Program-made: the position numbers and the translations under genes | In this document: in pieces, positions 16,941 to 26,224 of the stretch | How the letters are laid out: each line of letters begins with the position of its first letter | Position numbering within the stretch: the stretch's first letter is position 1 | Source of the DNA: Larkinella terrae | Lineage (GTDB): Bacteria; Bacteroidota; Bacteroidia; Cytophagales; Spirosomataceae | Direction: 5' to 3' | DNA: 64,000 bases | Assembly: GCF_009668025.1 (NCBI RefSeq) | Contig: NZ_WJXZ01000014.1 | Coordinates: 1,707,097-1,771,096 of the forward strand | Notes under the pieces: generated by a model | Databases searched by the model: none | Told to the model about the DNA's origin: nothing | The model's input: the letters and a program-made list of their open reading frames with translations, nothing else

Positions 16941-19900
16941 ATGAAAGATTACATTCGCCCGATTAAACGCCTGCTCGTCGCCAACCGGGGCGAAATCGCC
17001 ATCCGCATCATGCGGGCCGCTACCGAGTTGGGAATCACCACCGTCGCTGTCTATACCTACGAAGACCGCTATTCGCTGCACCGCTACAAAGCGGACGAAG
17101 CCTACCAGATTGGTCGCGACGACGAACCGCTGAAGCCGTACCTGAATATTGAAGGTATTATTCAACTGGCGAAACACAAGAAAGTGGACGCCATTCATCC
17201 CGGTTACGGTTTTTTATCGGAGAATGTGACCCTGGCGCGCCGGTGCCGGGAAGAAGGTATCATCTTCGTCGGCCCCACGCCGGAAGCAATGGAAGCGCTG
17301 GGCGATAAAGTGCGGGCCAAAAACCTGGCAACAACGGCTGACGTACCAATGATTCCAGATAGCCGGATCGATATATCAGACTTTTCGGTCGCAATATCGG
17401 AAGCCCGGCGGATCGGTTTTCCGGTGATGATCAAAGCGGTAGCCGGTGGCGGAGGACGCGGGATGCGCGTGGTTCGGCAGGAAGAGGAATTTGAAAAATC
17501 ATTCAACGAAGCCCGCAACGAAGCCCGCAACGCGTTCGGCGACGATACGATTTTTCTGGAAAAATTCGTCGTCGATCCCAAGCACATTGAAGTGCAGTTG
17601 CTGGGTGATACCCACGGCAATATTGTCCACCTGTACGAACGGGATTGCTCGGTACAGCGTCGTTTTCAGAAGGTTGTGGAAGTGGCACCTTCGTTTGGCT
17701 TAAAACAGGAAACCAAGAATAAACTCTACGAATACGCCCTGAAAATCGGTCGGCAGGCGAATTATTCCAACGCCGGTACGGTCGAGTTTTTGGTCGACAA
17801 ACAGGAAAATATTTACTTCATCGAAGTCAATCCACGGATTCAGGTTGAGCACACGATCACAGAAGAAGTAACCGGTATCGACCTCGTCCGGACGCAGATC
17901 CTGATTGCAATGGGGTACAAATTGTCGGACAACGGAATTTACATCAATCACCAGGATGAGATTCCGCTGAACGGGTACGCGATTCAGTGCCGGATTACGA
18001 CCGAAGACCCGGCCAACGGTTTCCGTCCCGACTTCGGAACCATCATCGCCTACCGCAATGCCGCCGGTTTTGGGATTCGTCTCGACGAAGGCAGTTCGTA
18101 TCCCGGCGTAAAAATTTCGCCCTACTTCGATTCTATGATCGTGAAGGTTTCGGCGCGGGGCCGCACACTTCGGGGGGCTACCCAGCGGCTGAAACGGGCG
18201 CTGGTCGAATTCCGGATTCGCGGGGTGAAAACCAACATTCCGTTCCTGATGAACGTGATCGACCATCCGATTTTTCAGGCGGGTGACGCGCGGGTTTCGT
18301 TCATCGAAAACCATCCCGAACTTTTTGACCTCCGCAAGCCGAAAGACCGCTCGACCCGGGCGTTGAATTACCTGGCGGACGTGGTCGTCAACGGCAATCC
18401 CGAAGTGAAAGTGAAACCGGGTTCCAAAGGTCCGGCCCAGAAATTCCGGACGCCAATCATCCCGGTTTTTGATCAATACGGCGCTTATCCCAAAGGAAAC
18501 AAAGACCGCCTGACGGAACTGGGGCGTGATAAATTCGTCGAGTGGGTCCGCGATCAGAAACCGGTTTTATACACCGACACCACTTTCCGCGACGGCCACC
18601 AGTCGTTGCTGGCGACCCGCGTGCGGACCAAAGATCTGCTGAATGTCGCCGAAGGATTCGCCAAAAACCACCCGGAGTTGTTTTCGATGGAAGTTTGGGG
18701 CGGGGCCACGTTCGACGTTGCCATGCGGTTTTTGCACGAAAGCCCCTGGACGCGGCTGAAGAAATTCCGCGAAGCGATGCCGAACATGCTGCTGCAGATG
18801 CTGTTCCGGGGTTCCAACGCGGTGGGGTATTCGGCCTATCCGGACAACCTGATCGAGAAATTCGTTGAAAAATCGTGGGAATCCGGCATCGATGTTTTCC
18901 GGATTTTCGATTCGCTGAACTGGGTGGAGGCCATGAAGGTCAGCATCCGGGCCGTTCGCGAACGAACCGACGCCCTGGCCGAAGCTGCGATCTGCTACAC
19001 CGGCGACATGCTCGCGCCCGAGCAGCACAAGTATACGTTGCAGTATTACCTCGACATGGCCCGTCAGCTGGAAGACGAAGGGGCTCACCTGCTGGCAATC
19101 AAGGACATGGCCGGTTTGCTGAAACCGCTGGCAGCCGAAGTGCTGGTACGCGAATTGAAACAGGCCGTCAGCATTCCGATTCACCTGCACACGCACGATA
19201 CATCGTCGATTCAGGCGGCAACTTACCTGAAAGCCGTTGATTCGGGCGTTGACATTATCGACTGTGCGCTGGGCGCATTATCCGGGCTAACTTCTCAACC
19301 GAACTTCAACTCGGTGGTAGCCATGTTACAGGGTCATGAGCGCGAAAGTGCGATTGATCTGAACTCACTGAATGCCTATTCCAACTATTGGGAAGATGTT
19401 CGGGAATGGTACTATCCCTTTGAGTCGGGCATGAAAGCCGGAAGTGCGGAAGTGTACCAGAACGAGATTCCGGGCGGGCAGTATTCGAACCTGAAACCGC
19501 AGTCTATTGCGCTCGGCTTGGGCGATAAGTTCGAAACGCTGAAGAAGAACTATGTCGTTGTTAATCAACTATTTGGCGATATTGTTAAGGTGACTCCTTC
19601 GTCGAAAGTCGTGGGCGATATGGCGTTGTTCATGACGTCGAACAACCTGACGGCCGACGATATCTTCAAGCGCGGGGCCTCGCTTTCGTTTCCGGAATCG
19701 GTAAAAGGATTTTTCAAAGGTGAACTGGGGCAGCCGTATGGGGGTTTTCCGCATGAAATTCAGGAGATTGTGCTGAAAGGTGAAGAGCCGCTCACCGGTC
19801 GCCCGAACGAGAAACTGGCGCCGATCAATTTTGAAGAAGACTTCAAGAATTTTGAAGAGCAATTTCCGCAGAATGAAGGCTTCCTCGATTACCTCTCGTA

Positions 19901-20402
19901 CCAGATGTATCCGAAAGTCTACGAAGAGTATTATAAAGCCATTGAGGAACACGGCGATGTCAGCATCATTCCGACTCCGGCCTTTTTATACGGCCTGAAA
20001 GAGAACGAAGAGATTCTAATTGAGATCGATGAAGGTAAAAATATTCTGGTGCGCCTGCTCTACGTTTCCGAACCCGATGAGCAGGGTATGCGGACAGTTA
20101 CCTTCGAGTTGAACGGCCAGAGCCGCCAGGTTCAGGTCCGCGATAGATCACAGAAGGTTGATTTTCAGGCGAATGCCAAAGTCAGCAAGGACGGCGACGT
20201 GGGCTCCCCGTTGCAGGGCCGTTTGACGAAAATTCTGGTCAAGCCAGGCGATGTGGTCGCCAAAAACCAGCCACTGTTTGTAATCGAAGCCATGAAAATG
20301 GAAAGCATCGTGGCCGCGCCCCGCGCCGGAACTGTCAAGCAGGTGGTTCTGAAAGAGGGAATGGTCGTGGTGCAGGACGACTGGGTCGTCGAACTGAGTT
20401 AA
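16941..20402 (+). CDS. pyc: Pyruvate carboxylase
   Basis: A 1153-residue single-chain enzyme that carboxylates pyruvate to oxaloacetate with ATP, bicarbonate and biotin, feeding the TCA cycle and gluconeogenesis. Biotin carboxylase occupies about residues 5-450 (LLVANRGEIAIRIMRA, the glycine-rich AVAGGGGRGMRVV, and EVNPRIQVEHTITEEVTG). The carboxyltransferase barrel follows from about 530 (TDTTFRDGHQSLLATRVRT, HLHTHDTSS), then a PYC tetramerisation region. The C-terminal biotinyl domain has the modified Lys1119 in EAMKMES. All key motifs are intact and the length is normal. I chose the ATG at 16941; a TTG three codons upstream is less likely. A terminator follows the stop codon. Confidence 0.97.
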   Translation: MKDYIRPIKRLLVANRGEIAIRIMRAATELGITTVAVYTYEDRYSLHRYKADEAYQIGRDDEPLKPYLNIEGIIQLAKHKKVDAIHPGYGFLSENVTLARRCREEGIIFVGPTPEAMEALGDKVRAKNLATTADVPMIPDSRIDISDFSVAISEARRIGFPVMIKAVAGGGGRGMRVVRQEEEFEKSFNEARNEARNAFGDDTIFLEKFVVDPKHIEVQLLGDTHGNIVHLYERDCSVQRRFQKVVEVAPSFGLKQETKNKLYEYALKIGRQANYSNAGTVEFLVDKQENIYFIEVNPRIQVEHTITEEVTGIDLVRTQILIAMGYKLSDNGIYINHQDEIPLNGYAIQCRITTEDPANGFRPDFGTIIAYRNAAGFGIRLDEGSSYPGVKISPYFDSMIVKVSARGRTLRGATQRLKRALVEFRIRGVKTNIPFLMNVIDHPIFQAGDARVSFIENHPELFDLRKPKDRSTRALNYLADVVVNGNPEVKVKPGSKGPAQKFRTPIIPVFDQYGAYPKGNKDRLTELGRDKFVEWVRDQKPVLYTDTTFRDGHQSLLATRVRTKDLLNVAEGFAKNHPELFSMEVWGGATFDVAMRFLHESPWTRLKKFREAMPNMLLQMLFRGSNAVGYSAYPDNLIEKFVEKSWESGIDVFRIFDSLNWVEAMKVSIRAVRERTDALAEAAICYTGDMLAPEQHKYTLQYYLDMARQLEDEGAHLLAIKDMAGLLKPLAAEVLVRELKQAVSIPIHLHTHDTSSIQAATYLKAVDSGVDIIDCALGALSGLTSQPNFNSVVAMLQGHERESAIDLNSLNAYSNYWEDVREWYYPFESGMKAGSAEVYQNEIPGGQYSNLKPQSIALGLGDKFETLKKNYVVVNQLFGDIVKVTPSSKVVGDMALFMTSNNLTADDIFKRGASLSFPESVKGFFKGELGQPYGGFPHEIQEIVLKGEEPLTGRPNEKLAPINFEEDFKNFEEQFPQNEGFLDYLSYQMYPKVYEEYYKAIEEHGDVSIIPTPAFLYGLKENEEILIEIDEGKNILVRLLYVSEPDEQGMRTVTFELNGQSRQVQVRDRSQKVDFQANAKVSKDGDVGSPLQGRLTKILVKPGDVVAKNQPLFVIEAMKMESIVAAPRAGTVKQVVLKEGMVVVQDDWVVELS

Positions 20403-20410
20403 CGAATCGC

Positions 20411-20435
20411 GAGGGATCTGGTTTTCAGATCCCTC
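20411..20435 (+). terminator. Intrinsic terminator of pyc
   Basis: GAGGGATCTG pairs with CAGATCCCTC around a 5-nt loop and is followed by ATTTTTTA. It overlaps the stop codon of the converging SelW-like gene. Confidence 0.8.
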
Positions 20436-20712
20436 ATTTTTTATCCGAATGTCCCAGCGGTTTTTCCGGATTGACGACATCGCGGACCAACTGCTTCAAT
20501 TCTTTAATTTCCGGAAACCGCCCGGCCTCTTTCCGGTCGAATAGTTTCACGCCATCAATCCAGACCGAAAACCGCCCGCTGATTTCTGACGGATGCAGCA
20601 GAACACCGTGTACATCGTCGGTAAAGGTGGTTAAGAGCTCCTGCGCCATCCAGGCCGAACGCATCAGCCAGCCGCATTTCGGGCAATATTCAAGGGTTAC
20701 AGTAGGTTTCAT
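20434..20712 (-). CDS. SelW-like Rdx family protein
   Basis: A 92-residue thioredoxin-fold protein of the Rdx (SelT/SelW/SelH) family. The CxxC motif sits near the N-terminus in EYCPKCGWLMRSAW, followed by LHPSEISGRFSVWIDG and the C-terminal FPEIKELKQLVRD. In selenoprotein W the first or second position of this motif is selenocysteine; here both are cysteine. A redox role is known for the family, but the partner is not. It diverges from the AraC-family gene at 20840 and converges on pyc. Confidence 0.85.
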   Translation of the reverse strand: MKPTVTLEYCPKCGWLMRSAWMAQELLTTFTDDVHGVLLHPSEISGRFSVWIDGVKLFDRKEAGRFPEIKELKQLVRDVVNPEKPLGHSDKK

Positions 20713-20826
20713 GAGAAACTGGAAAGAATCGTTACAATCGTCCCAATTTACAGATAAAGAGCGTGCGAAAAACCGCCTATTTTATCCGAATCCACCCAAG
20801 TCGATTTATTCACGATTTGATTTTTG

Positions 20827-20834
20827 TATATTTG
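20827..20834 (+). promoter_or_regulatory. Candidate -7 box of the AraC-family gene
   Basis: TATATTTG matches TAnnTTTG exactly but ends only five bases before the ATG at 20840, which would give an almost leaderless transcript. The match could therefore be chance. Confidence 0.25.
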
Positions 20835-20839
20835 ATTCG

Positions 20840-21748
20840 ATGGCTGCTTTCGTTGGACTTGACTCGTTTTATAAAAACATTCTGAACCGAACGTCGGAAT
20901 ACCCCAAAAATGAAGTGGGTCACTTCAATATTTTTAAGGTGGAAGACATTCGGCTGCCTACTCACAAACCGGTCAATTATACCCGTCGCAATTTTTTTAA
21001 GATGACGCTGGTCACCGGTCACAGTAAAATTCATTATGCCGATCAGAGTATCGAAGTGAACGGCAGCGTTCTGGTTTTTACCAACCCGATGATTCCGTAT
21101 TTCTGGGAAATCATCAGTGAAGAGCAGACCGGTTTTATGTGCATTTTCACGGAGGCATTTTTCAGCCGGTTTGGCAGCATCAGCGACTACCCGGTTTTTC
21201 AACACGCAGATTCGGCTGTAATCGCTTTAAATGAGAGCGAAGCTGCCAGTTACAAAGCTCTGTTTGTAAGGATGTTGGATGAGTTACAGGGCGATTACGC
21301 TTACAAATACGATCTCCTGCGCAATCTGCTGATGGAGGTGGTTCACGGAGCACAGAAAATGCGGCCGCTGGCTGGAAACCGGCACGCAGGTTCAAATGCG
21401 GCTGAACGCATCACCGGTTTGTTCGCCGAATTACTGGAACGGCAATTCCCGATCGAATTGAGTAATCAGGTCATTCAACTCAACACGCCAGCGGCTTTTG
21501 CCCGGCAACTGAACATTCACGTCAATCACCTGAACAAGGCACTGAAGGAAACAACCGGCCAGACCACTTCGCAACTGATCAGCGAGCGGGTGCTTCAGGA
21601 AGCCAAAATTCTGCTAAAGAGCACGAGTTGGACAATCGCCGAAATTGCCTGGAGCCTGGGTTTCGAAGAACCGAACCATTTTTCCAGCTTCTTTAAAAAC
21701 CGGGCAAAAATAACGGCTCAAAAATTCAGAAGCTCGGGCGCGGATTGA
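20840..21748 (+). CDS. AraC family transcriptional regulator
   Basis: A 302-residue regulator. Residues about 1-180 form an AraC-type cupin-like ligand domain (HFNIFKVEDIRLPTHKPVNYTRR, and GSVLVFTNPMIPYFWEI). The C-terminal 100 residues hold the two helix-turn-helix units (FARQLNIHVNHLNKALKETTG and WTIAEIAWSLGFEEPNHFSS). I start it at the ATG at 20840; the frame is open much further upstream, but that part is antisense to the SelW-like gene. It lies 79 bp before an SDR gene in the same direction and may control it, a common arrangement of AraC regulator and oxidoreductase. The ligand is unknown. Confidence 0.92.
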   Translation: MAAFVGLDSFYKNILNRTSEYPKNEVGHFNIFKVEDIRLPTHKPVNYTRRNFFKMTLVTGHSKIHYADQSIEVNGSVLVFTNPMIPYFWEIISEEQTGFMCIFTEAFFSRFGSISDYPVFQHADSAVIALNESEAASYKALFVRMLDELQGDYAYKYDLLRNLLMEVVHGAQKMRPLAGNRHAGSNAAERITGLFAELLERQFPIELSNQVIQLNTPAAFARQLNIHVNHLNKALKETTGQTTSQLISERVLQEAKILLKSTSWTIAEIAWSLGFEEPNHFSSFFKNRAKITAQKFRSSGAD

Positions 21749-21827
21749 TTTTTGTAGTTTTTGGTTTCATTCCCGTATCGTCGCTGCCAGCGGTTTTCCG
21801 GACCTTTGTTCCATAAAATATGCTGTT

Positions 21828-22742
21828 ATGTGGACAAAGAAAAATATTCCCGATCAAACCGGTAAAACGGTAATCGTCACGGGTGCCAATGCCGGTATCG
21901 GTTTTGAAACCGCGTTGGCTTTATACGAAGCGGGGGCGCGGGTGATACTCGCCTGCCGCAGTCTGGAAAAGGCCGAAGAAGCACTTCTTCAATTAAAGAA
22001 TCTCGGAGGAAAAGGAACGCTGGAAACCGGACGGCTTGATTTATCGAGTCTGGCTTCGGTCCGGCAGTTTGCCGAAACGTTCCTGCAAAACCACCCGCAA
22101 CTTCACGTATTGATCAACAATGCGGGCGTCATGACTCCACCGCCGTCGAAAACCGCTGAGGGGTTTGAGCTACAATTTGGTGTCAATTTCATCGGGCATT
22201 TTGCCCTGACCGGTTATTTGCATCCGCTGCTCCGGGCAACTTCCGGCTCGCGAATCGTAACGGTCAGCAGTGGCGCCTACCGGCGGGGGGCGATCGATTT
22301 CGATAATTTACGGTCCGAAAAAGATTACGATCCCACGCGAGAATATGCGCAGAGCAAACTGGCCGATATTCTTTTTGCCCTCGAATTGCAGCGTCGGATC
22401 ACAGCCATCGGCGACCCGGTTCTTTCGTTGGCGGTTCAGCCCGGTGCCAATAAAACCGAACTGTCGCGGTACATGAGTGAAGATGCTTTTACGGCGGCCG
22501 TCGAGCGGGTGGGTCCGCTGATGGAACCCTGGCAGGGTGCGCTGCCCTCGTTGTATGCTGCCGTGTCGGACGAAGTGAGGCCGGGCGGTTTTTACGAACC
22601 CGATCAGGACCATGGGTATCGGGGATTTCCGGTGCTATCGACACTGAAATCGCATGCACAGGATGAAGTCGTGGCGAAAAAGCTCTGGGATTTTGCCGAA
22701 GAGGCTACCAATCTGCAGTATCCGGCATCATTTCAGTCCTGA
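21828..22742 (+). CDS. Short-chain dehydrogenase/reductase (SDR)
   Basis: A 304-residue classical SDR of the retinol-dehydrogenase-like type. It has the nucleotide-binding TGANAGIG near residue 18, the NNAG motif (VLINNAGVMTPPP), the catalytic Ser in IVTVSSGAYRRG and the YxxxK pair in YAQSKLADILF. The arginine in ACRS, right after the second beta strand, suggests NADP preference. The substrate cannot be inferred. It directly follows an AraC-type regulator and ends at a strong terminator, so the two genes may form a unit. Confidence 0.9.
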   Translation: MWTKKNIPDQTGKTVIVTGANAGIGFETALALYEAGARVILACRSLEKAEEALLQLKNLGGKGTLETGRLDLSSLASVRQFAETFLQNHPQLHVLINNAGVMTPPPSKTAEGFELQFGVNFIGHFALTGYLHPLLRATSGSRIVTVSSGAYRRGAIDFDNLRSEKDYDPTREYAQSKLADILFALELQRRITAIGDPVLSLAVQPGANKTELSRYMSEDAFTAAVERVGPLMEPWQGALPSLYAAVSDEVRPGGFYEPDQDHGYRGFPVLSTLKSHAQDEVVAKKLWDFAEEATNLQYPASFQS

Positions 22743-22747
22743 GGAAT

Positions 22748-22789
22748 AAAAACCGGCGGTTTTCATCCAAAGAGAACCCGCCGGTTTTT
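22748..22789 (+). terminator. Intrinsic terminator of the SDR gene
   Basis: AAAAACCGGCGG pairs with CCGCCGGTTTTT, five bases after the stop codon, ending in a T-run. Confidence 0.75.
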
Positions 22790-22956
22790 GATCTGTCAAA
22801 GCCAAAACGTTCTTTCGGCCGTTTTGTGAATATTCCCGGGAATCCGCTAATCCGTTCCTTTGCGACTCCTTCCGATTCTCGTTCCATTCCTGTAACTTAT
22901 GATTGCAAAAACCGTTTCTTTCGGCGTAATTGGCTGCAACTAAATTACTTGCGATC

Positions 22957-23349
22957 ATGGAAAACCAACCTTACAACAACCCGCTTCCTCCGTCATCCGT
23001 AACGCCCCTAAGCCCCTCCGACGAACGGATGTGGGGTTTGCTGGCTCACCTGAGTTCGCTGGCCGGTTTTATCATTCCGTTTGGAAACATCATCGGGCCG
23101 GTGGTGGTGTGGCAGATTCAGAAAGACAAATCCGCCTTCGTGGATTACCACGGCAAAGAATCCGTAAATTTTCAGATCACGATGGCCATTGGCTACTGCA
23201 TCTCCTTTTTGCTGTTTTTTATTTTTATTGGTGTCCCCATCCTGATTATTCTGGGTCTGCTCAACATCATTTTCGCCGTCCTCGCCGGTGTAAAAGCCAA
23301 CAACGGCGAATATTACCAGTATCCGTTTGTGATTCGGTTTATAAAGTAA
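22957..23349 (+). CDS. DUF4870 domain membrane protein
   Basis: A 130-residue protein matching the DUF4870 pattern: a Pro-rich N-terminus, then MWGLLAHLSSLAGFIIPFGN, WQIQKDKSAFVDYHGKESVN, and two hydrophobic segments (ITMAIGYCISFLLFFIFIGV and ILIILGLLNIIFAVLAGVKA). Three or four membrane segments suggest an inner-membrane location. The family has no established function. I chose the ATG at 22957 (MENQPYNNPLPP); a TTG nine codons upstream is in frame. Confidence 0.88.
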   Translation: MENQPYNNPLPPSSVTPLSPSDERMWGLLAHLSSLAGFIIPFGNIIGPVVVWQIQKDKSAFVDYHGKESVNFQITMAIGYCISFLLFFIFIGVPILIILGLLNIIFAVLAGVKANNGEYYQYPFVIRFIK

Positions 23350-23495
23350 TTCAGGGTTTATCGTTTAGAGACAATCGAAAAGTCAGATTCACCTTACTGC
23401 GGTCTGCCGTCAACCCCCTGAAGGGCGCTTTTAAGGTTTGAAGTTTAAGCCTTCCAAACCGCTTTTAACCTTAAACGATACACCTTAAACCTACA
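23350..23495. repeat. Convergent intergenic region with degenerate repeats
   Basis: Three repeat-like pieces sit between converging genes. TTTATCGTTTAGAG near 23357 is inverted against CTTAAACGATACACC near 23471. CAACCCCCTGAAGGGCGCTT at 23411 looks like a single decayed unit of the palindrome seen at 7854-7923. GGTTTG/CCAAACC at 23435-23460 can form a hairpin. Confidence 0.4.
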
Positions 23496-24086
23496 CTAAA
23501 ACCACGGACGACGGACTCGGAATGATTTTTTCAGGCCGCGGATCAGGAGGAAAGCGCCGAGTAAACCGAAAATAATGGCCAGCACGCTGATGTGCAGAAC
23601 GGCAAAAACGATGGCCACGCCAATCACCGGAATCGACGCTTTGAGTTGCCAGGGAATCCGTTGCCACCAGTTTAATTTCTTGCGGGGTTTGAGGCCCAGA
23701 ATTTCCCGTAAAGTTTTCTTCTGACCGGGTTTGGGCCGGGGTTGAGCGACGACCTTGCTGGCGTAATTTTCAGTAGTTGATGGGGTATTGCCAGCAGACG
23801 TTGCCGGTCGAACCCGTTGATGTGCCGAATGGGTGGGTGGAGTAACCGCCGATGAAGCATAGAATTCCGGCGTTGGCAATTCGGGTTCCGGTGATTCGTC
23901 AACCAGAGTTGTCCAGTCTGTTTCCGGCACGACGACTGAATCGCGGGACGCCGAAACCGGTTTTGTTTTTCCGGCAGAGCGAAACGATTCGACAGGGATG
24001 GGCTGGTAGCGTGCGTACGGGCGATGGCAGGAAGCTGCAAATAAACAACAAACGACGGCAATGGGAGCAAGGGCTCTTTTTCTCAT
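23496..24086 (-). CDS. Lipoprotein with two C-terminal membrane segments
   Basis: A 196-residue protein with a lipoprotein signal (LAPIAVVCCLFAASC, cleavage before Cys21), then a low-complexity Pro/Ser/Thr-rich region, a basic stretch (RPKPGQKKTLREILGLKPRK) and two adjacent hydrophobic segments near the end (IPVIGVAIVFAVLHISVLAI and IFGLLGAFLLIRG). A lipid anchor at one end and a membrane hairpin at the other is unusual; the signal may instead act as an anchor. I chose the ATG at 24086 over an ATG nine codons upstream because it fits a compact signal. No family is recognised. Confidence 0.7.
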   Translation of the reverse strand: MRKRALAPIAVVCCLFAASCHRPYARYQPIPVESFRSAGKTKPVSASRDSVVVPETDWTTLVDESPEPELPTPEFYASSAVTPPTHSAHQRVRPATSAGNTPSTTENYASKVVAQPRPKPGQKKTLREILGLKPRKKLNWWQRIPWQLKASIPVIGVAIVFAVLHISVLAIIFGLLGAFLLIRGLKKSFRVRRPWF

Positions 24087-24260
24087 CAGGCTGGGCGAAG
24101 ATTCAGGATGCAAAACCTTCAGTTACAACGAAACCAATCCGCCGGTTTATACTTTCTGAACCAAAAATTATGATCAAAAAAAGACCTGTACGGTTTGTTA
24201 ATCCCTACAGGTCTGGAAGTCAATGACTTAAAAAAAGGAGTTTCTGGCTCTGAATGCTGG

Positions 24261-24632
24261 TTATTTGGCCGGTGTTCCGCTTTGGGGTGCCGTGGCCGGA
24301 GCGGCCGGTTTTTGCTGAGCAGGAGCCTGCATGCCTGCACCCGGAACGGTTTTTGTAGCGGCCGCATCCACATTGGCGCTGTTGATCGTTGCTCCAATGG
24401 GGTTCCGGTCGATAACGACATACGTGGTAAGCGTCAATAACATGATAGCGATGCCGAGGCCCCAGGTTACTTGTTCCAGAAGATCAGTGGTCTTTTTTAC
24501 CCCCATCAATTGATTGGAGCCCAGTCCGCCAAATTCGCCGGCCAAACCGCCCCCTTTGGAATTTTGAATCAGTACTACCAGGATCAGCAGTACCGTACAG
24601 ATACAAATTAATACAATGATTGCCGTTAGCAT
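24261..24632 (-). CDS. secG: Preprotein translocase subunit SecG
   Basis: A 123-residue SecG, the small accessory subunit of the SecYEG channel that stimulates SecA-driven export. The first membrane helix (IIVLICICTVLLILVVLIQ) is followed by the signature NSKGGGLAGEFGG and a second helix (TWGLGIAIMLLTLTTYVVI). The last 40 residues are an Ala/Pro/Gln-rich tail, common in Bacteroidota SecG. It is the final gene of the minus-strand series that begins with miaB. Confidence 0.95.
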   Translation of the reverse strand: MLTAIIVLICICTVLLILVVLIQNSKGGGLAGEFGGLGSNQLMGVKKTTDLLEQVTWGLGIAIMLLTLTTYVVIDRNPIGATINSANVDAAATKTVPGAGMQAPAQQKPAAPATAPQSGTPAK

Positions 24633-24689
24633 TTCGATTCGCCCTTGCGGTTATTTTAGTACGCGTAATGATTATGGAAAAGGAGTAAC

Positions 24690-25565
24690 TTACTGATCTT
24701 GAGGCCCCTTTAAAGCCGCGATTTTCTCCGCAAAATAAACCTTTTTTTCCGGATTTTTCAACATTAGTTTCACGTAAATGTCAATCGCGCGGTCGGACTT
24801 ACCCTGTCGGGCGAGGATTTGGGCGAAGGCCTCGGTGACCGGAACGCCCGAATTGGCTGGCGTCCGGCGCGTCAGATCTTCCTGATCGGCCTGCTCGCTG
24901 GTGTTCAGGCGCGGACGCTGAATCATCGGTTCCCTTTTGATGAAATCTTCGATGATCTGCAACTGGCGGTTTCGTTCCGGGTCCGGGGACTCGATCATCG
25001 CAACGGGTTCATCCGCCGATTTTTGCTGTTCCAGCGTGGTTCGAATCTCCTTTTCGGCCAGAATAACTTCGTCGATAATCGGCAAAACTTCTCCGATCGG
25101 CTCCGGTTTCAGCTCCGTTTCGTCTTCCGGACTTTCCGCAATCGGATGCTCTTCAAAAGCGACCGACTTGGCAAAATCGAAAATGGGGTTTGAGGAAAAA
25201 GGATGATTTTGCTCGGCTTTCCGTTTGAACAACTCGTAGCTTTCTTTCTTGTAATCGTCGGGAATCGGGACCTGCTTGAGCGACAGTTCATTCAGGCGAC
25301 TCAGGAGATTTTCGGACCATTGAAACTCATTTTCGATCAGTTTGCGCAGCGCATTCCGGCTCAGCGCGTGTGCGGCTGCCTGCCGAACGTACTCAACGGC
25401 GTGACTTTTCTGGTGAACCGAAGTGGCTTTGGCCGCCAGTAGATACAGCGACTGGCAATACGGGTAGGCTGAAATCGCTTCCGTTAACGGTTGAATATCA
25501 GCAGGTAACAACTCTTCGGGGTGGGTGACCCAAAAGGAAAAAGTTTCTTTGTCCAATTTGTTCAT
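24690..25565 (-). CDS. Conserved Bacteroidota protein of unknown function
   Basis: A 291-residue soluble protein. The N-terminal 100 residues are helical and repeat-like (LTEAISAYPYCQSLYLLAAK, VEYVRQAAAHALSRNALR). The middle is acidic and low in complexity, and the C-terminus holds a TPR-like hairpin (EAFAQILARQGKSDRAIDIY). I chose the ATG at 25565; an in-frame start twelve codons upstream adds only a short unconserved-looking tail. It sits between lptE and secG, a position such proteins often hold in Bacteroidota, which hints at envelope or secretion work. No catalytic motif is visible. Confidence 0.8.
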   Translation of the reverse strand: MNKLDKETFSFWVTHPEELLPADIQPLTEAISAYPYCQSLYLLAAKATSVHQKSHAVEYVRQAAAHALSRNALRKLIENEFQWSENLLSRLNELSLKQVPIPDDYKKESYELFKRKAEQNHPFSSNPIFDFAKSVAFEEHPIAESPEDETELKPEPIGEVLPIIDEVILAEKEIRTTLEQQKSADEPVAMIESPDPERNRQLQIIEDFIKREPMIQRPRLNTSEQADQEDLTRRTPANSGVPVTEAFAQILARQGKSDRAIDIYVKLMLKNPEKKVYFAEKIAALKGPQDQ

Positions 25566-25690
25566 TGGATAGGGTACGGGTAGGGGTGTCGCTTTGGTCA
25601 AATTTAACGAATTGTTATCAGTTTCCGGTCGCGGCAGCCGTTAAAATTAACAGGAAGTAAGTGGACACTTCGCGGTCAAAAACCGGTATT

Positions 25691-26224
25691 TTACCAATCT
25701 GCGGCCGTTTTATTGAAGATGTCCAGCACCAGCTGATCCTGGATTTTGGGCACCAGGCGGCTTTCACTCTGCGTGAGCGTCTGGTTAGCCGGAAAATCCT
25801 GATAGAAGGAAAAAGCCTGATCGAAGTTTTTGGTTTCGTCTTTCGAATTGGAAAACCGCACCTGCACGGTTACCTGCAAGCGGTTTTGGGCAGCCTGGTC
25901 GGAAGCCGTGGCGGCAACGGGCAACACGTCATAGCCGGTGAAGGAGCCTTCCAGCACAATATCACCGTTGTTGGGAACCACCTTCATATTGGTGTACCGC
26001 TGGTAATATTCCTTCAGTTTTTCGGTAAACTGTAACGTCAGGTTCGCCGGACCACCAGCCGCCGAGGTCGTAAACGTATTGACAGTAATGGTTTTAATAT
26101 TCGGATCGAGCGTCGTACCGGTAAAAGAATACTTTCCGCAGGAGGAAACAAATAATGAAAAATGAACAATGAACAATGAATAGAATAGTGGAAGACGAAG
26201 CAGGCTGCGGCCTATGGTGTTCAT
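25691..26224 (-). CDS. lptE: LPS assembly lipoprotein LptE
   Basis: A 177-residue lipoprotein. After the signal and lipobox (FVSSC) comes the LptE core: YSFTGTTLDPNIKTITVNTF, LTLQFTEKLKEYYQRYTNMK and GDIVLEGSFTGY. LptE plugs the LptD barrel and helps insert lipopolysaccharide into the outer leaflet. I start it at the ATG at 26224, since longer frames overlap the upstream regulator gene. The signal peptide is encoded by an intergenic-type repeat (see findings). It follows the sigma-54 activator gene with a 25-bp gap, in the order miaB, activator, lptE, unknown, secG. Confidence 0.9.
   Translation of the reverse strand: MNTIGRSLLRLPLFYSLFIVHFSLFVSSCGKYSFTGTTLDPNIKTITVNTFTTSAAGGPANLTLQFTEKLKEYYQRYTNMKVVPNNGDIVLEGSFTGYDVLPVAATASDQAAQNRLQVTVQVRFSNSKDETKNFDQAFSFYQDFPANQTLTQSESRLVPKIQDQLVLDIFNKTAADW

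Noticed and set aside
17505-17532. Tandem 12-nt duplication (aacgaagcccgc twice) in pyc
   Set aside because: It encodes EARNEARN in a helix where biotin carboxylases normally have an EA-x-x-EA pattern, so it is ordinary coding sequence.
20471-20839. Long upstream extension of the AraC-family frame
   Set aside because: It is antisense to the SelW-like gene and reads as low-information sequence; the ATG at 20840 begins the conserved part.
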